Below, in pieces: positions 55,594 through 64,000 of a DNA stretch of 64,000 nt. Under the pieces are notes generated by a model. It ran no database searches. It saw only the letters and a list, made by a program, of their open reading frames with translations, and had not been told where the DNA came from. How positions within the stretch are numbered: position 1 is the stretch's first letter; each line of letters begins with the position of its first letter. Origin of the DNA: Duganella sp. BJB476 (GTDB taxonomy: Bacteria > Pseudomonadota > Gammaproteobacteria > Burkholderiales > Burkholderiaceae_D); the NCBI RefSeq assembly GCF_003416895.1, contig NZ_QVIO01000003.1, forward strand, positions 186,001 to 250,000. Direction: 5' to 3'. Made by a program: the position numbers and the translations under genes.

Positions 55594-56052
55594 TCAGGCG
55601 GCCTGGCGCTGCTCCAGGGCGGTGACGTTGTCGCTGCCGTCGATGACGATCTTGCGTGGCTTGAGCGCTTCAGGCACTTCGCGCACCAACTCGATATTCA
55701 GCATGCCGTTGTCGAAGCTGGCGCCGGTCACTTTGACGTGGTTGGCCAGCTGGAAGCGCTGCTCGAAATCGCGGGCGGCAATGCCGCGGTGCAGATAGGT
55801 GCGCTCGGTGGCGTCCTTCTGTTTGCGGCCGACGATGTGCAGCGAATCGCGTTCGAAGGTGATGTCGATTTCCGAACGGTCGAAGCCGGCCAGCGCCATC
55901 ACGATGCGGTATTGGTCGTCCGACACCAGTTCGATGTTGTACGGTGGGTAGCTTGGGGTGGCATCGCCGCGCTGGGCGTCGTTCAGCATTTGTGCCAGAC
56001 GATCAAAGCCGATGGCGGAACGATACAGTGGGGTCAGGTCAAAAGTACGCAT
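55594..56052 (-). CDS. Hsp20/IbpA-family small heat-shock protein
   Basis: A 152-residue holdase chaperone. The IbpA-like start (MRTFDLTPLYRSAIGFDRLA) and alpha-crystallin domain (YNIELVSDDQYRIVMALAGF, DITFERDSLHIVGRK, YLHRGIAARDFEQRFQLANHV) are clear. Start at 56052 follows AAGGA. It has a putative RNA thermometer in its 5' leader and a sigma-32-type promoter. Confidence 0.95.
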   Translation of the reverse strand: MRTFDLTPLYRSAIGFDRLAQMLNDAQRGDATPSYPPYNIELVSDDQYRIVMALAGFDRSEIDITFERDSLHIVGRKQKDATERTYLHRGIAARDFEQRFQLANHVKVTGASFDNGMLNIELVREVPEALKPRKIVIDGSDNVTALEQRQAA

Positions 56053-56127
56053 GGTGAATATCCTTTTCAAGTTAAGCGATATGGGCGGGGAAGATTCCCC
56101 TCGGTGGCCCCCATCTGGGCAACCACT
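56053..56127 (-). ncRNA. ROSE-like RNA thermometer in the hsp20 leader
   Basis: In the minus-strand leader, AUAUCGCUU pairs with AAAGGAUAU over the Shine-Dalgarno AAGGA (plus-strand 56058-56082). The UCGCU element opposite AGGA, with a G-G mismatch, is the recognisable ROSE core. A second hairpin, GGGGAA/UUCCCC (56087-56100), lies 5' of it. At low temperature the structure would hide the ribosome-binding site of hsp20. Confidence 0.75.
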
Positions 56128-56134
56128 GAGTCCG

Positions 56135-56192
56135 ATATAGGATGGTTTTCCGGCCTTTCAAGGCCTTGAAAAACGGCCACAAGATCCCCAGA
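56135..56192. promoter_or_regulatory. divergent sigma-32-type promoters sharing one palindrome
   Basis: The 16-base palindrome TTTCAAGGCCTTGAAA (56156-56171) carries a CTTGAAA on each strand. On the plus strand, CTTGAAA-N14-CCCCAGA (ending 56192) is a very good heat-shock promoter aimed at the M61 gene. On the minus strand, CTTGAAA-N14-CCTATAT (ending at 56135) points to hsp20. Both use the same 14-base spacer. Confidence 0.7.
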
Positions 56193-56314
56193 GCCGCAAA
56201 ATTTTTCAAAATATTTTCGCTGCACCGCGCCACGCTTTTGTCAGTTTTTTTGCCAGATTTGCAAGTTGCCTGCGTGCTACACTCGCCTTCCTGTCCAACC
56301 TCGTTATCGACCAC

Positions 56315-58195
56315 ATGTCCATGTCCCGTGCCGCCCTCGCCGTCCTGCTGGCTACCGCCTTCAGCGCCCAGGCAGAAGCCATCTCCGAACAGCCTTACCC
56401 AGGCACCATCGTCTTGAAAGTGGACGCCACCAACACGGCGCAGCAAATCTTCCGCGTGCGCGAAAGCATCCCCGCCAAGCCGGGCAAGCTGACCCTGCTT
56501 TATCCGCAGTGGATACCGGCCAACCACGGCCCCAGCGGCGCGCTGAACCAGTTCGCCGGCCTCAAGGTCAGCGCCAACGGCAAGCCGCTGGACTGGAAGC
56601 GCGACACGGTCAACGTCTACGCCTTCCACATCGAGGTGCCGAAGGATGCGTCGTCGGTGGACGTGGAATTCCAGTACCTGTCGCCGACCGAGGCCAACCA
56701 GGGCCGCACCACGATCACCAACGACATCGTCGGCGTGCAATGGCAATCGCTGACCCTGTACCCGGCCGGGTACAACAGCCGCCGCATCACCATGCAGCCC
56801 AACCTGACGGTGCCGGCCGGCTGGCAGTACGGCACCGCGCTGGAGACCGCCGCGCGCAACGGCGACGAGATCGCCTTCAAGCCGCTGGACCTGGAAGCGA
56901 TGATGGATTCGCCGCTGTTCGCCGGCCGCTACTTCCGCCGCATCGACCTCGATCCGGGCGCGAAAGTGCCGGTGCACCTGAACGTCGTGGCCGACTCGGC
57001 CGAGCAGCTGGAAGCGACGCCGGAACAGATCGCCCCGCACCGCGCCATGGTGCAACAGGCCTACAAGCTGTTCAACTCGCAGCACTACCAGCACTACGAT
57101 TTCCTGTTCGCCATCAGCGACGAGTTCGGCGGCATCGGCCGCGAGCATCACCAGTCGAGCGAGAACGGCGTCAAGCTGGGCTACTTCGCCGAGTGGGCCA
57201 AGCAGGAGGCCCGGCGCGAACTGCTGCCGCATGAATTCACCCACTCGTGGAACGGCAAGTTCCGCCGCCCGGCCGACCAGAACGTCCCCAACTTCAACAC
57301 GCCGCTGCAGAACACGCTGCTATGGGTGTACGAAGGCCAGACCCAGTACTGGGGCGCGGTGATCGCCGCCCGTTCCGGCCTGATCAAGCAAGAGCACACG
57401 CGCGACCTGCTGGCCGCCACCGCCGCCCGCTACGACAACACCAAGGGGCGCGAATGGCGCGCGGTGCAGGACACCACCAACGATCCGATCGTCAACGCCC
57501 GCCGTCCGCAAGGCTGGAACAACTGGCAGCGCGCCGAGGACTACTACTCGGAAGGCGAACTGATCTGGCTGGACGCCGACACGCTGATACGCGAAAAGTC
57601 CGGCGACAAACGCTCACTCAACGACTTCGCCCGCAACTTCTTCGGCGTCGACGACGGCGTCAACGTGGCCAAGCACTACACCTTCGACGACGTGGTGAAG
57701 GCGCTCAACGCGATCCAGCCTTACGACTGGGCCAGCTTCCTGCGCACCCGCCTGGACGGCCACGGCCCCGGCGCGCCACTCGACGGCCTGGCGCGCGCCG
57801 GCTGGAAACTGGTCTACACCGACAAGCCGACCGACTTCCTCAAAGCCCAGGAAGAACAAAACAAATCGGCCAACTTCCAATACTCGCTGGGCTTCTCGGT
57901 CGGCGCGGAAGGCAAGCTGGAAGGCTTCCAGTGGGAAGGCGTGGGCTTCAAGGCCGGCCTGTCGGGCGGCAGCACGCTGCTGGCCGTCAACGGCCGCGCC
58001 TACAAGGCCGAGGTGCTGCGCGCCGCCGTCACGGCCGCCAAGACCGGCAAAGAGCCTATCAACTTGCTGGTCAAAAAAGGCGGTTTGTACCAGACCTATG
58101 CGCTCGACTACCACGACGGCCTGAAGTATCCGCGCCTGGAACGCATCGAGGGCACGCCGGACCGCCTTGATGCAATTCTGCAACCATTGAAGTAA
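56315..58195 (+). CDS. M61 family glycyl aminopeptidase-like metallopeptidase
   Basis: A 626-residue exported protease. It has a signal peptide ending AEA, an N-terminal beta domain, and the zinc motif HEFTHSWNGKFRRP (H306, E307, H310). The later stretch ENGVKLGYFAEWAKQEA is typical of M61. A C-terminal PDZ-like domain runs from about 530. M61 enzymes cleave N-terminal Gly/Ala residues. A heat-shock-like promoter lies 120 bases upstream, so it may be a stress-induced envelope peptidase. Confidence 0.9.
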   Translation: MSMSRAALAVLLATAFSAQAEAISEQPYPGTIVLKVDATNTAQQIFRVRESIPAKPGKLTLLYPQWIPANHGPSGALNQFAGLKVSANGKPLDWKRDTVNVYAFHIEVPKDASSVDVEFQYLSPTEANQGRTTITNDIVGVQWQSLTLYPAGYNSRRITMQPNLTVPAGWQYGTALETAARNGDEIAFKPLDLEAMMDSPLFAGRYFRRIDLDPGAKVPVHLNVVADSAEQLEATPEQIAPHRAMVQQAYKLFNSQHYQHYDFLFAISDEFGGIGREHHQSSENGVKLGYFAEWAKQEARRELLPHEFTHSWNGKFRRPADQNVPNFNTPLQNTLLWVYEGQTQYWGAVIAARSGLIKQEHTRDLLAATAARYDNTKGREWRAVQDTTNDPIVNARRPQGWNNWQRAEDYYSEGELIWLDADTLIREKSGDKRSLNDFARNFFGVDDGVNVAKHYTFDDVVKALNAIQPYDWASFLRTRLDGHGPGAPLDGLARAGWKLVYTDKPTDFLKAQEEQNKSANFQYSLGFSVGAEGKLEGFQWEGVGFKAGLSGGSTLLAVNGRAYKAEVLRAAVTAAKTGKEPINLLVKKGGLYQTYALDYHDGLKYPRLERIEGTPDRLDAILQPLK

Positions 58196-58255
58196 TTATC
58201 ATCCTGGAGGGGGCCGGTGAATTGTGCCGGCTCGCCATCGGGTTATACTTGTCTC

Positions 58256-59182
58256 ATGCCCGATCGGACCGATACCCAGCCTCCACCGCGCACCGAGCTA
58301 GACGAGCTGCGTGTGTCTGACCGCATTTTCCACGCCCTGCTCGACAATGCGCCGGTCCTGATCTCCACTAAGGATTTGCAAGGCACCGTCACGATGGCCA
58401 ACCGCCATTTCGACATCCTCGACGGCTACAATCCTGCCACCTTCGTCGGTTCCAATGTCTTCGAACTGTTTCCGCGCGAGATAGCCGAACAGCTGTGGCG
58501 CAACGACCGCACGGCCGCGCTGGAACGGCGCCCCATCCAGGAAGAAGAATCGGTCTACCACCGCGACAAGACGCTGCACACCTACATGACGGTGAAGTTC
58601 CCGCTGTTCGATAACGACGGCCAGGTCTACGCCACCTGCGCCGTCTCCACCGACATCACGGAAGCCAAATCCGCGCAGGCCGACAGCGTGACCGACGAGC
58701 TGACCGGGCTGAAGAACCGGCGTTACTTCAACATCCGCTTCAACGAAGAACAAAAGCGCGCCCACCGCGACCAGCGTCTGCTGACTCTGCTGCTGATCGA
58801 CGTCGACCGCTTCAAGGAATACAACGACAGCTACGGCCATCCGCAAGGCGACCAGGTGCTGAAGGCGGTGGCCGACGCCATGCGCCAGGCGCTGAGCCGT
58901 CCGGGCGACCTGAGCTTCCGCATCGGCGGCGACGAGTTCGCCTGCCTGTTCGCCAGCAACAGCGCCGACGAGAGCCAGGCGCTGGCCGAGCAGATCCGCG
59001 CCGACCTGGAGGCGCGCCTGATCCCGCACCAGGGCAACCAGCCATGCGGCCACGTGACGCTGTCGCTGGGGCTGGCCTTCATCGCGCCGGACGCGAAGCT
59101 GACCCAGGAAGACATCTACCAACAGGCCGACCAGGCCTTGTACCGGGCCAAGCACAAGGGGCGCAATACCGTCTCGCGCTAG
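58256..59182 (+). CDS. PAS-GGDEF diguanylate cyclase
   Basis: A 308-residue soluble protein. PAS domain at residues about 20-140 (FHALLDNAPVLISTKDLQG, VFELFPREIAEQLW) and GGDEF at about 145-305. The active-site motif is GGDEF, with an inhibitory RxxD site (RPGD) 5 residues before it, so it should make cyclic di-GMP and be product-inhibited. There are no membrane segments. A diguanylate cyclase with intracellular PAS sensor is likely. Confidence 0.94.
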   Translation: MPDRTDTQPPPRTELDELRVSDRIFHALLDNAPVLISTKDLQGTVTMANRHFDILDGYNPATFVGSNVFELFPREIAEQLWRNDRTAALERRPIQEEESVYHRDKTLHTYMTVKFPLFDNDGQVYATCAVSTDITEAKSAQADSVTDELTGLKNRRYFNIRFNEEQKRAHRDQRLLTLLLIDVDRFKEYNDSYGHPQGDQVLKAVADAMRQALSRPGDLSFRIGGDEFACLFASNSADESQALAEQIRADLEARLIPHQGNQPCGHVTLSLGLAFIAPDAKLTQEDIYQQADQALYRAKHKGRNTVSR

Positions 59183-59281
59183 CCATTGTTCAGGATATCG
59201 AAACACCGTAGTCAGCTTTTGCCGCTTTATCTCGCTCCTTGAAAGGCCTACAGTGCAGGCACTTTACACACAAGGAACGCG

Positions 59282-59920
59282 ATGATTACGCTGCACACCT
59301 GGACCACCCCGAACGGCCGCAAGATTTCCATCATGCTGGAAGAGCTCGGCATCCCCTATGACATCAAGGCCGTCAACATCACTCAGGGCGAACAGCTGAA
59401 GCCCGAATTCCTGGCGATTTCCCCCAACAACAAGATCCCCGCCATCGTCGACACCGACGCCGGCGGCCAGACCGTCAGCGTGTTTGAAAGCGGCGCCATC
59501 CTGACCTATCTGGCGGAGAAAACCGGCAAGCTGCTGCCGGCCGCCGGCGCGGCGCGCTACAAGGTGCTGGAATGGCTGAACTGGCAGATCGGCGGCCTCG
59601 GCCCGATCCTGGGCCAGGTCGGCTTCTTCGAGGTGTTTTCGAAAGAGAAATCGGCGCTGGCCAGCCAGCGCTTCATCGACGAAGCGGACCGCCTGCTGGG
59701 CGTGATGGACCGTCAGCTGGCCCAGCACACCTACCTGGCCGGCGAAGACTACAGCATCGCCGACATCGCCAGCTATCCGTGGACCTTTGGCCTGACCCTG
59801 ATGCTGAAGCCTGCGCTGGGCGACAAGCTGGCCAGCAAACCCCACCTGCAACGCTGGATGGCGCTGATGGCCGAGCGCCCTGCGGTACAGCGCGGCATGG
59901 CCCTGCCAAAGCTGGGTTAG
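59282..59920 (+). CDS. YfcG/YghU-like glutathione S-transferase
   Basis: A 212-residue GST-fold protein. TWTTPNGRKISIMLEELG matches nu-class (YfcG/YghU) N-termini; ESGAILTYLAEKTG is the glutathione-site stretch; GEDYSIADIASYPW is the C-terminal domain motif. YfcG acts as a disulfide-bond reductase using glutathione. Monocistronic. Confidence 0.92.
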   Translation: MITLHTWTTPNGRKISIMLEELGIPYDIKAVNITQGEQLKPEFLAISPNNKIPAIVDTDAGGQTVSVFESGAILTYLAEKTGKLLPAAGAARYKVLEWLNWQIGGLGPILGQVGFFEVFSKEKSALASQRFIDEADRLLGVMDRQLAQHTYLAGEDYSIADIASYPWTFGLTLMLKPALGDKLASKPHLQRWMALMAERPAVQRGMALPKLG

Positions 59921-59968
59921 CACGGGCGTAGCCTTGGCGTTTTGCTGTTTTGGTGTATGCTAATCGCT

Positions 59969-60316
59969 ATGAACAAAGACACCGACATCCAACTCAGCGG
60001 CCCCTTCAAGGCCTCCGACGGCTCCGGCCGTGCCCACGACGCCAAGGCGATCCGTATCTTCGACGAAGGTTACGGCGCGATCGACGTGTATGTGGACTTT
60101 TCTGCTTCGATCAGCGGCCTGCACAAGGACAAATCGCTGATCGACGCCGTGGTAGCGCAACTGCGCACCGTCGGCTACAAGGGCCCGGCCCTGACCGCCG
60201 GCGATTCCGTGCTGCAGGAAAGCAAACTGCTGGTGCTGGAAGCGCCGGACGAATTCAACACCTTCGCCGCCGGCAAAGGCTGGAAAGACCTCGCCGAAGA
60301 ATTCGACGACGAGTAA
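59969..60316 (+). CDS. small acidic soluble protein, unknown function
   Basis: A 115-residue acidic protein starting MNKDTDIQLSGPF at 59969. Nothing in it identifies a family; KAIRIFDEGYGAIDVYVDFSAS and VLEAPDEFNTFAAGKGWKDLAEEF look like a compact alpha/beta fold. The next gene is convergent, 5 bases away. Confidence 0.6.
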   Translation: MNKDTDIQLSGPFKASDGSGRAHDAKAIRIFDEGYGAIDVYVDFSASISGLHKDKSLIDAVVAQLRTVGYKGPALTAGDSVLQESKLLVLEAPDEFNTFAAGKGWKDLAEEFDDE

Positions 60317-60321
60317 TCGAC

Positions 60322-61077
60322 TCACATGTAGCGGTCGCTCCAGGCCGCGATCAGGTTCGCCACGTAGACGGCATCGTCGCGCTCGGTCAGCAGGTGGTCC
60401 GCGCTGTCGAGCGAGATGAAGCTCTTCGGATGCTTGGCGGCGGTAAAAATCTCCATCGCATTGCTGATGCCGACCGTGTCGTCGCCCGGCGCGTGCATCA
60501 CCAGCAAGGCCCGCTTCAGGCCCGCGATCTTCACCTTCAAATTGTGCCCGCCCGCATCCTCGACAAATTGTTGCTTGATGCGGAAAGGCCTGCCCGCCAA
60601 TTGCACCTGCGCCTCGCCCTCGCTGGCGATCTGGTCGAGATGCTGGCTGAACAAGCCGGTCACGCGCACCGGATCGCTGGGCGCGGCCAACGTCACCACC
60701 GCCTTCGCCTCCGGCACCTGCCCGGCCACCGCCAGCACCGCCGCGCCGCCCAGGCTGTGGCCGATCAGCAGGCTGGGCGCCTTATGGCTGGCGCGCAGGT
60801 AGGCGGCGGCCGCCAGCAAGTCCGCCAGGTTGGATGAGAAATTGGTGTTGGCGAATTCGCCCTCGCTGGCGCCCAGGCCGGTGAAGTCGAAGCGCAGCAC
60901 GGCGAAGCCATGCTCGGTCAGCGCCTGCGCGATGCGGCTGGCGGCAAACACGTCCTTGCCGCAGGTGAAGCAATGGGCAAACAAGGCGTAAGCCCGGATG
61001 TCGCCGTCCGGCACATCCAGCCGGGCTGCCAGCTTCTGGCCGTCGGCGCCGAGGAATTCCTGTCGTTGTGATCGCAT
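60322..61077 (-). CDS. alpha/beta hydrolase of the OsmC-associated type
   Basis: A 251-residue hydrolase. [43 protein letters not shown] (nucleophile) and [17 protein letters not shown] are the motif order of the hydrolase domain often fused to OsmC. Here it is alone. It may be a peroxide- or thiol-stress esterase. Substrate unknown. Confidence 0.85.
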   Translation of the reverse strand: MRSQRQEFLGADGQKLAARLDVPDGDIRAYALFAHCFTCGKDVFAASRIAQALTEHGFAVLRFDFTGLGASEGEFANTNFSSNLADLLAAAAYLRASHKAPSLLIGHSLGGAAVLAVAGQVPEAKAVVTLAAPSDPVRVTGLFSQHLDQIASEGEAQVQLAGRPFRIKQQFVEDAGGHNLKVKIAGLKRALLVMHAPGDDTVGISNAMEIFTAAKHPKSFISLDSADHLLTERDDAVYVANLIAAWSDRYM

Positions 61078-61108
61078 GCGCTGTCCCGTTGATAATGCCA
61101 GACGCTAT

Positions 61109-62587
61109 TTAACCAAACAAACCGTGCAGATACCAGCGCGCCGACTGCTCCCCCTCGTGGCCGGTGCGCTCGCGGTACAGCCAGTAGTGGGCGAAGTCCT
61201 CGCCTTCGGCCATGAAATAGTCGCGGGTTTGCATGGCGCCCCACCAGCCGGCCTCGATCCGCTCGCCGGTGGACATGATCTTCAGCGGCGAGCCGTAGAA
61301 CGGCCGGTGGTCGCGCATCAGCAAGGGGATCGGCTTGGCCAGCAACCAGGCCGGACGCGGCAGGCCGGGCATGTCCGGCGGCAGCTGGGCGCGGGCGTCG
61401 GCGGGACGGATTTTTTCCTGCACGCTGACCCAGGCGTTGGCCTGCTCGGGGCGGTAGTCGGCACGCGGCGCCGCTTGCAGCACGTTGTCCGGTCCCAGCC
61501 GCGCGGTCAGCAGTTCCAGCAGGCGCTGCCAGTCCTCCTTGCTGCCGCCCGGTTCGGGGAACAGCGTATCGCTCGGCGGCGCCATCGCCTGCACCTGCGG
61601 CGCTTCCAGGCACAGGCCGATCACCGGCGCATCCAGCGCCTGCTTGGCGAGCCGTTCCTTGAGCAGGCGCACCAGATGCTCGTCGCGCCAGGTCGGCTCG
61701 GCCAGCACGATGTCGATCACCGTCGGCGGACCGGCCACCTTGCCGCGCTCATGCTCCAGCAGCAGCCGGATGCGCTCGACCGCGAACTGGCGCGCGCTGA
61801 GCCAGCCGGTCAGCTGCTGCAACAAGCGGCGTGCGCCGAACAGCAATGCCTCGGCGTTCTCCACGCGGTCGAACAATTCCAGCTTGGCGCGGAAGCTGGC
61901 CGGCGCTTCCAGCCAGCGATGCATCTCGGCCCGTTCGCCGTAGGCATCGTCCAGCATGTCCAGCAAGGCCCGTCCGCAGCGGCGCTGCAAGCCGGGACGC
62001 GGTAGGCGGCGCATCTCGCCCAGCGTCAAGCACCCTATGCCTTCCAACCAGCTCAGGTAGGGCCGAGCCGGAGGCAGCAGGCTGCTGGGCAAGCGGTCCA
62101 TGCGCCGCACTAACGCGTCCATCGTCAAGGCCCGTCCGGCATTGCTGCGGGCCAGCAGCCAGGCGCCGCGCGCGGTGGGCGCGCAGCTGAGCGTGGCCGT
62201 AAAACCGAGTGTCTCCATGCTGGCCGCCACCTGCCGGCACAGTGCGCGGATGCCGCCGAACAGGCGCAGGCTGGCGCCGACGTCGAGCAGCAGCGTGGCT
62301 TCCTCCGCCTGCGCCAGCTGCGGCGTAAATTGCAGCAGCGCCAACGCCACCGCCTGTTGCGCATCCACCTCCCGCTGCGGTGCGCGCTGCTGGAACTGCG
62401 ACTGCGGCGCCAGCATCAGCGCGCCGCCGCGCCGCATGCCCACGTCGATGCCGGCCTGCCGCGCCAGTGCCGACATGGCCACTACCCGTTCCTGCTCCAG
62501 CACCACCGTGCAGCCGTCATCCGACCAGCGCGGGCAGAATACTTCGAGCGGGAGCCGTGGCAGGTGTAGTCCGATCCAGAGGCGCAT
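61109..62587 (-). CDS. imuB: Y-family polymerase-like mutasome protein ImuB
   Basis: A 492-residue Y-family DNA polymerase homologue (MRLWIGLHLPRLPLEVFCPRWSD, MSALARQAGIDVGMRRGGALML, FTPQLAQAEEATLLLDVGASLRLFGG). ImuB generally lacks polymerase activity and bridges ImuA and ImuC/DnaE2 to the beta clamp. It is the second gene of the SOS operon; its first 71 bases overlap the end of imuA. Confidence 0.93.
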   Translation of the reverse strand: MRLWIGLHLPRLPLEVFCPRWSDDGCTVVLEQERVVAMSALARQAGIDVGMRRGGALMLAPQSQFQQRAPQREVDAQQAVALALLQFTPQLAQAEEATLLLDVGASLRLFGGIRALCRQVAASMETLGFTATLSCAPTARGAWLLARSNAGRALTMDALVRRMDRLPSSLLPPARPYLSWLEGIGCLTLGEMRRLPRPGLQRRCGRALLDMLDDAYGERAEMHRWLEAPASFRAKLELFDRVENAEALLFGARRLLQQLTGWLSARQFAVERIRLLLEHERGKVAGPPTVIDIVLAEPTWRDEHLVRLLKERLAKQALDAPVIGLCLEAPQVQAMAPPSDTLFPEPGGSKEDWQRLLELLTARLGPDNVLQAAPRADYRPEQANAWVSVQEKIRPADARAQLPPDMPGLPRPAWLLAKPIPLLMRDHRPFYGSPLKIMSTGERIEAGWWGAMQTRDYFMAEGEDFAHYWLYRERTGHEGEQSARWYLHGLFG

Positions 62588-63236
62588 GGCGTTGTAAGAG
62601 CGATGGGGTTAATGGCAAAAATAATGGGGTGTCGCGCTGCGGTCCTCGTCGTTTGACAAAGCCGATGTTGATGCCGCCCGGCGCCGTGTGCAGCGACAGC
62701 CGCAGCGGCGCCGGCGAGGCATCCTGCGCGGCCGCCAAGGGCCGCAACATGCAGAACAGCGTGTCGCCGCTTTGCGCCGCCAGATGCAGGCGGCGCAGCG
62801 TTTCGCCGCGCGCATGGTTTTGCCACAGCAGCAGCGCGCCGCAACAGCCGCTGCGCAGCACTTGCTCCGCGGCCCACAAGGCGTCGCCGCTCTTGGCGCC
62901 GCTGCGTATCCAGATCAGCTGCGACGGCTCCAGTCCCAAGGCCGCCAGCGCCAACGCCTGCGGCGCATGCGGCGGTTGCAGCAGCACGATGGGCCGCTTG
63001 CCCAGACCCAGCAAGGCCGGCCGCAGCAGGCGCAGCTCGCCGATGCCGTGCTGCTGCACCAGCAGATCGGTCAGCACGCCCAGCGGCCAGCCGCCGCCCG
63101 GCAACTGCGCCGACAAAGCGGCAAAGCCGGTGTCGACGCAGCGGGTGGCGCTGTGCGCCAGTTGCGACGCCAGCCATAACGATGGATGGACGGTTTCGGG
63201 AGCAAGGGCAGCGGAATGGGTGGCGGATCGGCTCAT
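62517..63236 (-). CDS. imuA: translesion synthesis-associated protein ImuA
   Basis: A 239-residue RecA/SulA-like protein with no canonical P-loop. Motifs: FAALSAQLPGGGWPLGVLTDLL, RPIVLLQPPHAPQ, SLHTAPGGINIGFVKRRG. Partner of ImuB and DnaE2 in SOS-induced mutagenesis. Its promoter carries a LexA box at 63262. The last 71 bases overlap imuB. Confidence 0.9.
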   Translation of the reverse strand: MSRSATHSAALAPETVHPSLWLASQLAHSATRCVDTGFAALSAQLPGGGWPLGVLTDLLVQQHGIGELRLLRPALLGLGKRPIVLLQPPHAPQALALAALGLEPSQLIWIRSGAKSGDALWAAEQVLRSGCCGALLLWQNHARGETLRRLHLAAQSGDTLFCMLRPLAAAQDASPAPLRLSLHTAPGGINIGFVKRRGPQRDTPLFLPLTPSLLQRHAPLDRTTPATAPARSILPALVG

Positions 63237-63261
63237 GATGTGAATCGGATTCTACCGCAAA

Positions 63262-63281
63262 TACTGTATAAATACACAGTA
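63262..63281 (-). promoter_or_regulatory. LexA box of the imuA-imuB operon
   Basis: TACTGT...ACAGTA: CTGT at 63264-63267, 8 bases, ACAG at 63276-63279, an excellent SOS box, 26 bases upstream of the imuA ATG (63236). Confidence 0.9.
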
Positions 63282-63369
63282 CTATTTGTTGGCGTTTTTG
63301 GCAAGGCCAATCTGTATCGTGCGCCTCATGCTGTACCATGTAGTTCAGGCAACTCAACAAGGACATCCT

Positions 63370-64000
63370 TTGCAAACCATCCAACTGGTCGGCGCCATCC
63401 TGTTCGGACTGGCGCTGCTGCACACCTTCGCAGCCAAATCCTTCGAGGTGCTGTCGCACCGCCACCCGCGCCATGCGGGCCTGCTGCATCTGCTGGGCGA
63501 AGTGGAAGTGGTGTTTGGCTTCTGGGCCTTTATCCTGATAATCGCGATGGCAGTGCTGAGCGGGGGCGACGCCGCCATTCAATACGCCGAATCGCGCCAG
63601 TACACCGAGCCGCTGTTCGTGTTCACCGTGATGGTGGTGGCGGCCTCGCGGCCGGTGCTGGACATCATGCAGCGCATGCTGCTGGTGCTGGCCAAACTGC
63701 TGCCGATGCGCGCCGAACTGGCGTTGGTGTGGTTCGGCCTGGCGCTGGTGCCGCTGACCGGTTCGCTGATCACCGAGCCGGCCGCGATGACCTTGGCCGC
63801 GCTGATGCTGGCGCCGCTCGTGTTCCGCGATGGTATGCCGGAGTGGCTGAAGTATGGCGCGCTGGGCGTCCTGTTCGTCAACGTCTCGATCGGCGGCACG
63901 CTGACTGCCTACGCCGCGCCGCCGGTGTTGATGGTGGCCAGCACCTGGCAATGGGACAGCGCTTTCATGGCCACGCATTTCGGCTGGAAGGCTGCCATCG
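63370..64000 (+). CDS. putative Na+/H+ antiporter (partial, runs off window)
   Basis: At least 210 residues with many transmembrane segments and no stop before 64000. The N-terminal QTIQLVGAILFGLALLHTF, then GEVEVVFGFWAFILII, MVVAASRPVLDIMQ and LTGSLITEPAAMTLAALML are those of the putative Na+/H+ antiporter family (PF07399-like). It starts with TTG at 63370, 6 bases after AAGGA. Divergent from imuA. Confidence 0.8.
   Translation, partial: MQTIQLVGAILFGLALLHTFAAKSFEVLSHRHPRHAGLLHLLGEVEVVFGFWAFILIIAMAVLSGGDAAIQYAESRQYTEPLFVFTVMVVAASRPVLDIMQRMLLVLAKLLPMRAELALVWFGLALVPLTGSLITEPAAMTLAALMLAPLVFRDGMPEWLKYGALGVLFVNVSIGGTLTAYAAPPVLMVASTWQWDSAFMATHFGWKAAI

Noticed and set aside
62482..63978. A 498-codon minus-strand open frame spanning imuA, its promoter and the antiporter gene start
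   Set aside because: It is in a different frame from imuA, has low-complexity His/Gln/Arg composition and crosses a perfect LexA box and the divergent gene; it is a shadow in GC-rich DNA.

Overview
This is a GC-rich bacterial chromosome segment, most likely from a betaproteobacterium of the family Oxalobacteraceae (Massilia/Duganella/Janthinobacterium type). That placement is an inference from the pyrG-kdsA-eno-ftsB gene order, a LexA-controlled imuA-imuB plus dnaE2 mutasome, a DUF2844/DUF3443 pair and several large TonB-dependent receptors. No rRNA, tRNA, CRISPR array, prophage or insertion sequence was recognised. Two genes run off the window: dapA on the left and a Na+/H+ antiporter-like gene on the right.

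Layout. 1-7.9 kb is a minus-strand run of housekeeping and quality-control genes: dapA, a methyltransferase, trpS (with a putative Fe-S motif), an M50 protease, a TsaC/YciO-type protein, htpX, a PHP phosphatase, a PLP dehydratase and a hydrolase. 8-9.6 kb is a gamma-carbonic anhydrase-hslO pair closed by a bidirectional terminator. 9.6-11.5 kb is a small accessory island with DUF6881 and SUKH-3 genes, which look like orphan polymorphic-toxin immunity genes. 11.5-15.1 kb is a TonB receptor coupled to a Tat-exported glycerophosphodiesterase behind a candidate Pho box. 15.1-18.3 kb is a two-component system divergent from a MipA/OmpV porin-like gene. 18.2-20.2 kb is an SBP56/methanethiol-oxidase plus SCO operon. 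20.3-20.9 kb is a YefM-YoeB toxin-antitoxin pair.

20.9-25.3 kb carries haem uptake, with a Fur-boxed receptor and an unusual HmuS with a signal peptide. 25.4-27.8 kb holds a PHB-depolymerase-like esterase with a possible phasin, then two small coupled RelE-like or unknown genes. 27.9-32.8 kb is a string of small metabolic enzymes. 32.9-37.2 kb is pyrG-kdsA-eno-ftsB. 37.4-41.2 kb is a PRC-barrel gene, a tiny membrane protein and dnaE2. 41.4-48.6 kb has a second TonB receptor, DUF2844/DUF3443 and cpdB, the last behind a second candidate Pho box. 48.7-50.6 kb has a Sel1 lipoprotein, a CopG/ParE-like toxin-antitoxin pair and a hemerythrin. 50.7-55.4 kb has a CoaD-HD fusion, a QseBC-like two-component system and a Deg protease. 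55.6-58.2 kb has a small heat-shock gene and an M61 peptidase diverging from one palindromic heat-shock promoter. 58.3-63.2 kb has a diguanylate cyclase, a GST, a small unknown protein, a hydrolase and imuB-imuA.

Recurring themes are phosphate scavenging (TonB receptor + GDPD and CpdB, with identical Pho box/-10 geometry), envelope and heat stress (HtpX, Hsp33, Deg, Hsp20 with a ROSE-like thermometer, M61), and SOS mutagenesis (two LexA boxes 22 kb apart). All functional names come from motif and family recognition by eye; no database search was run.
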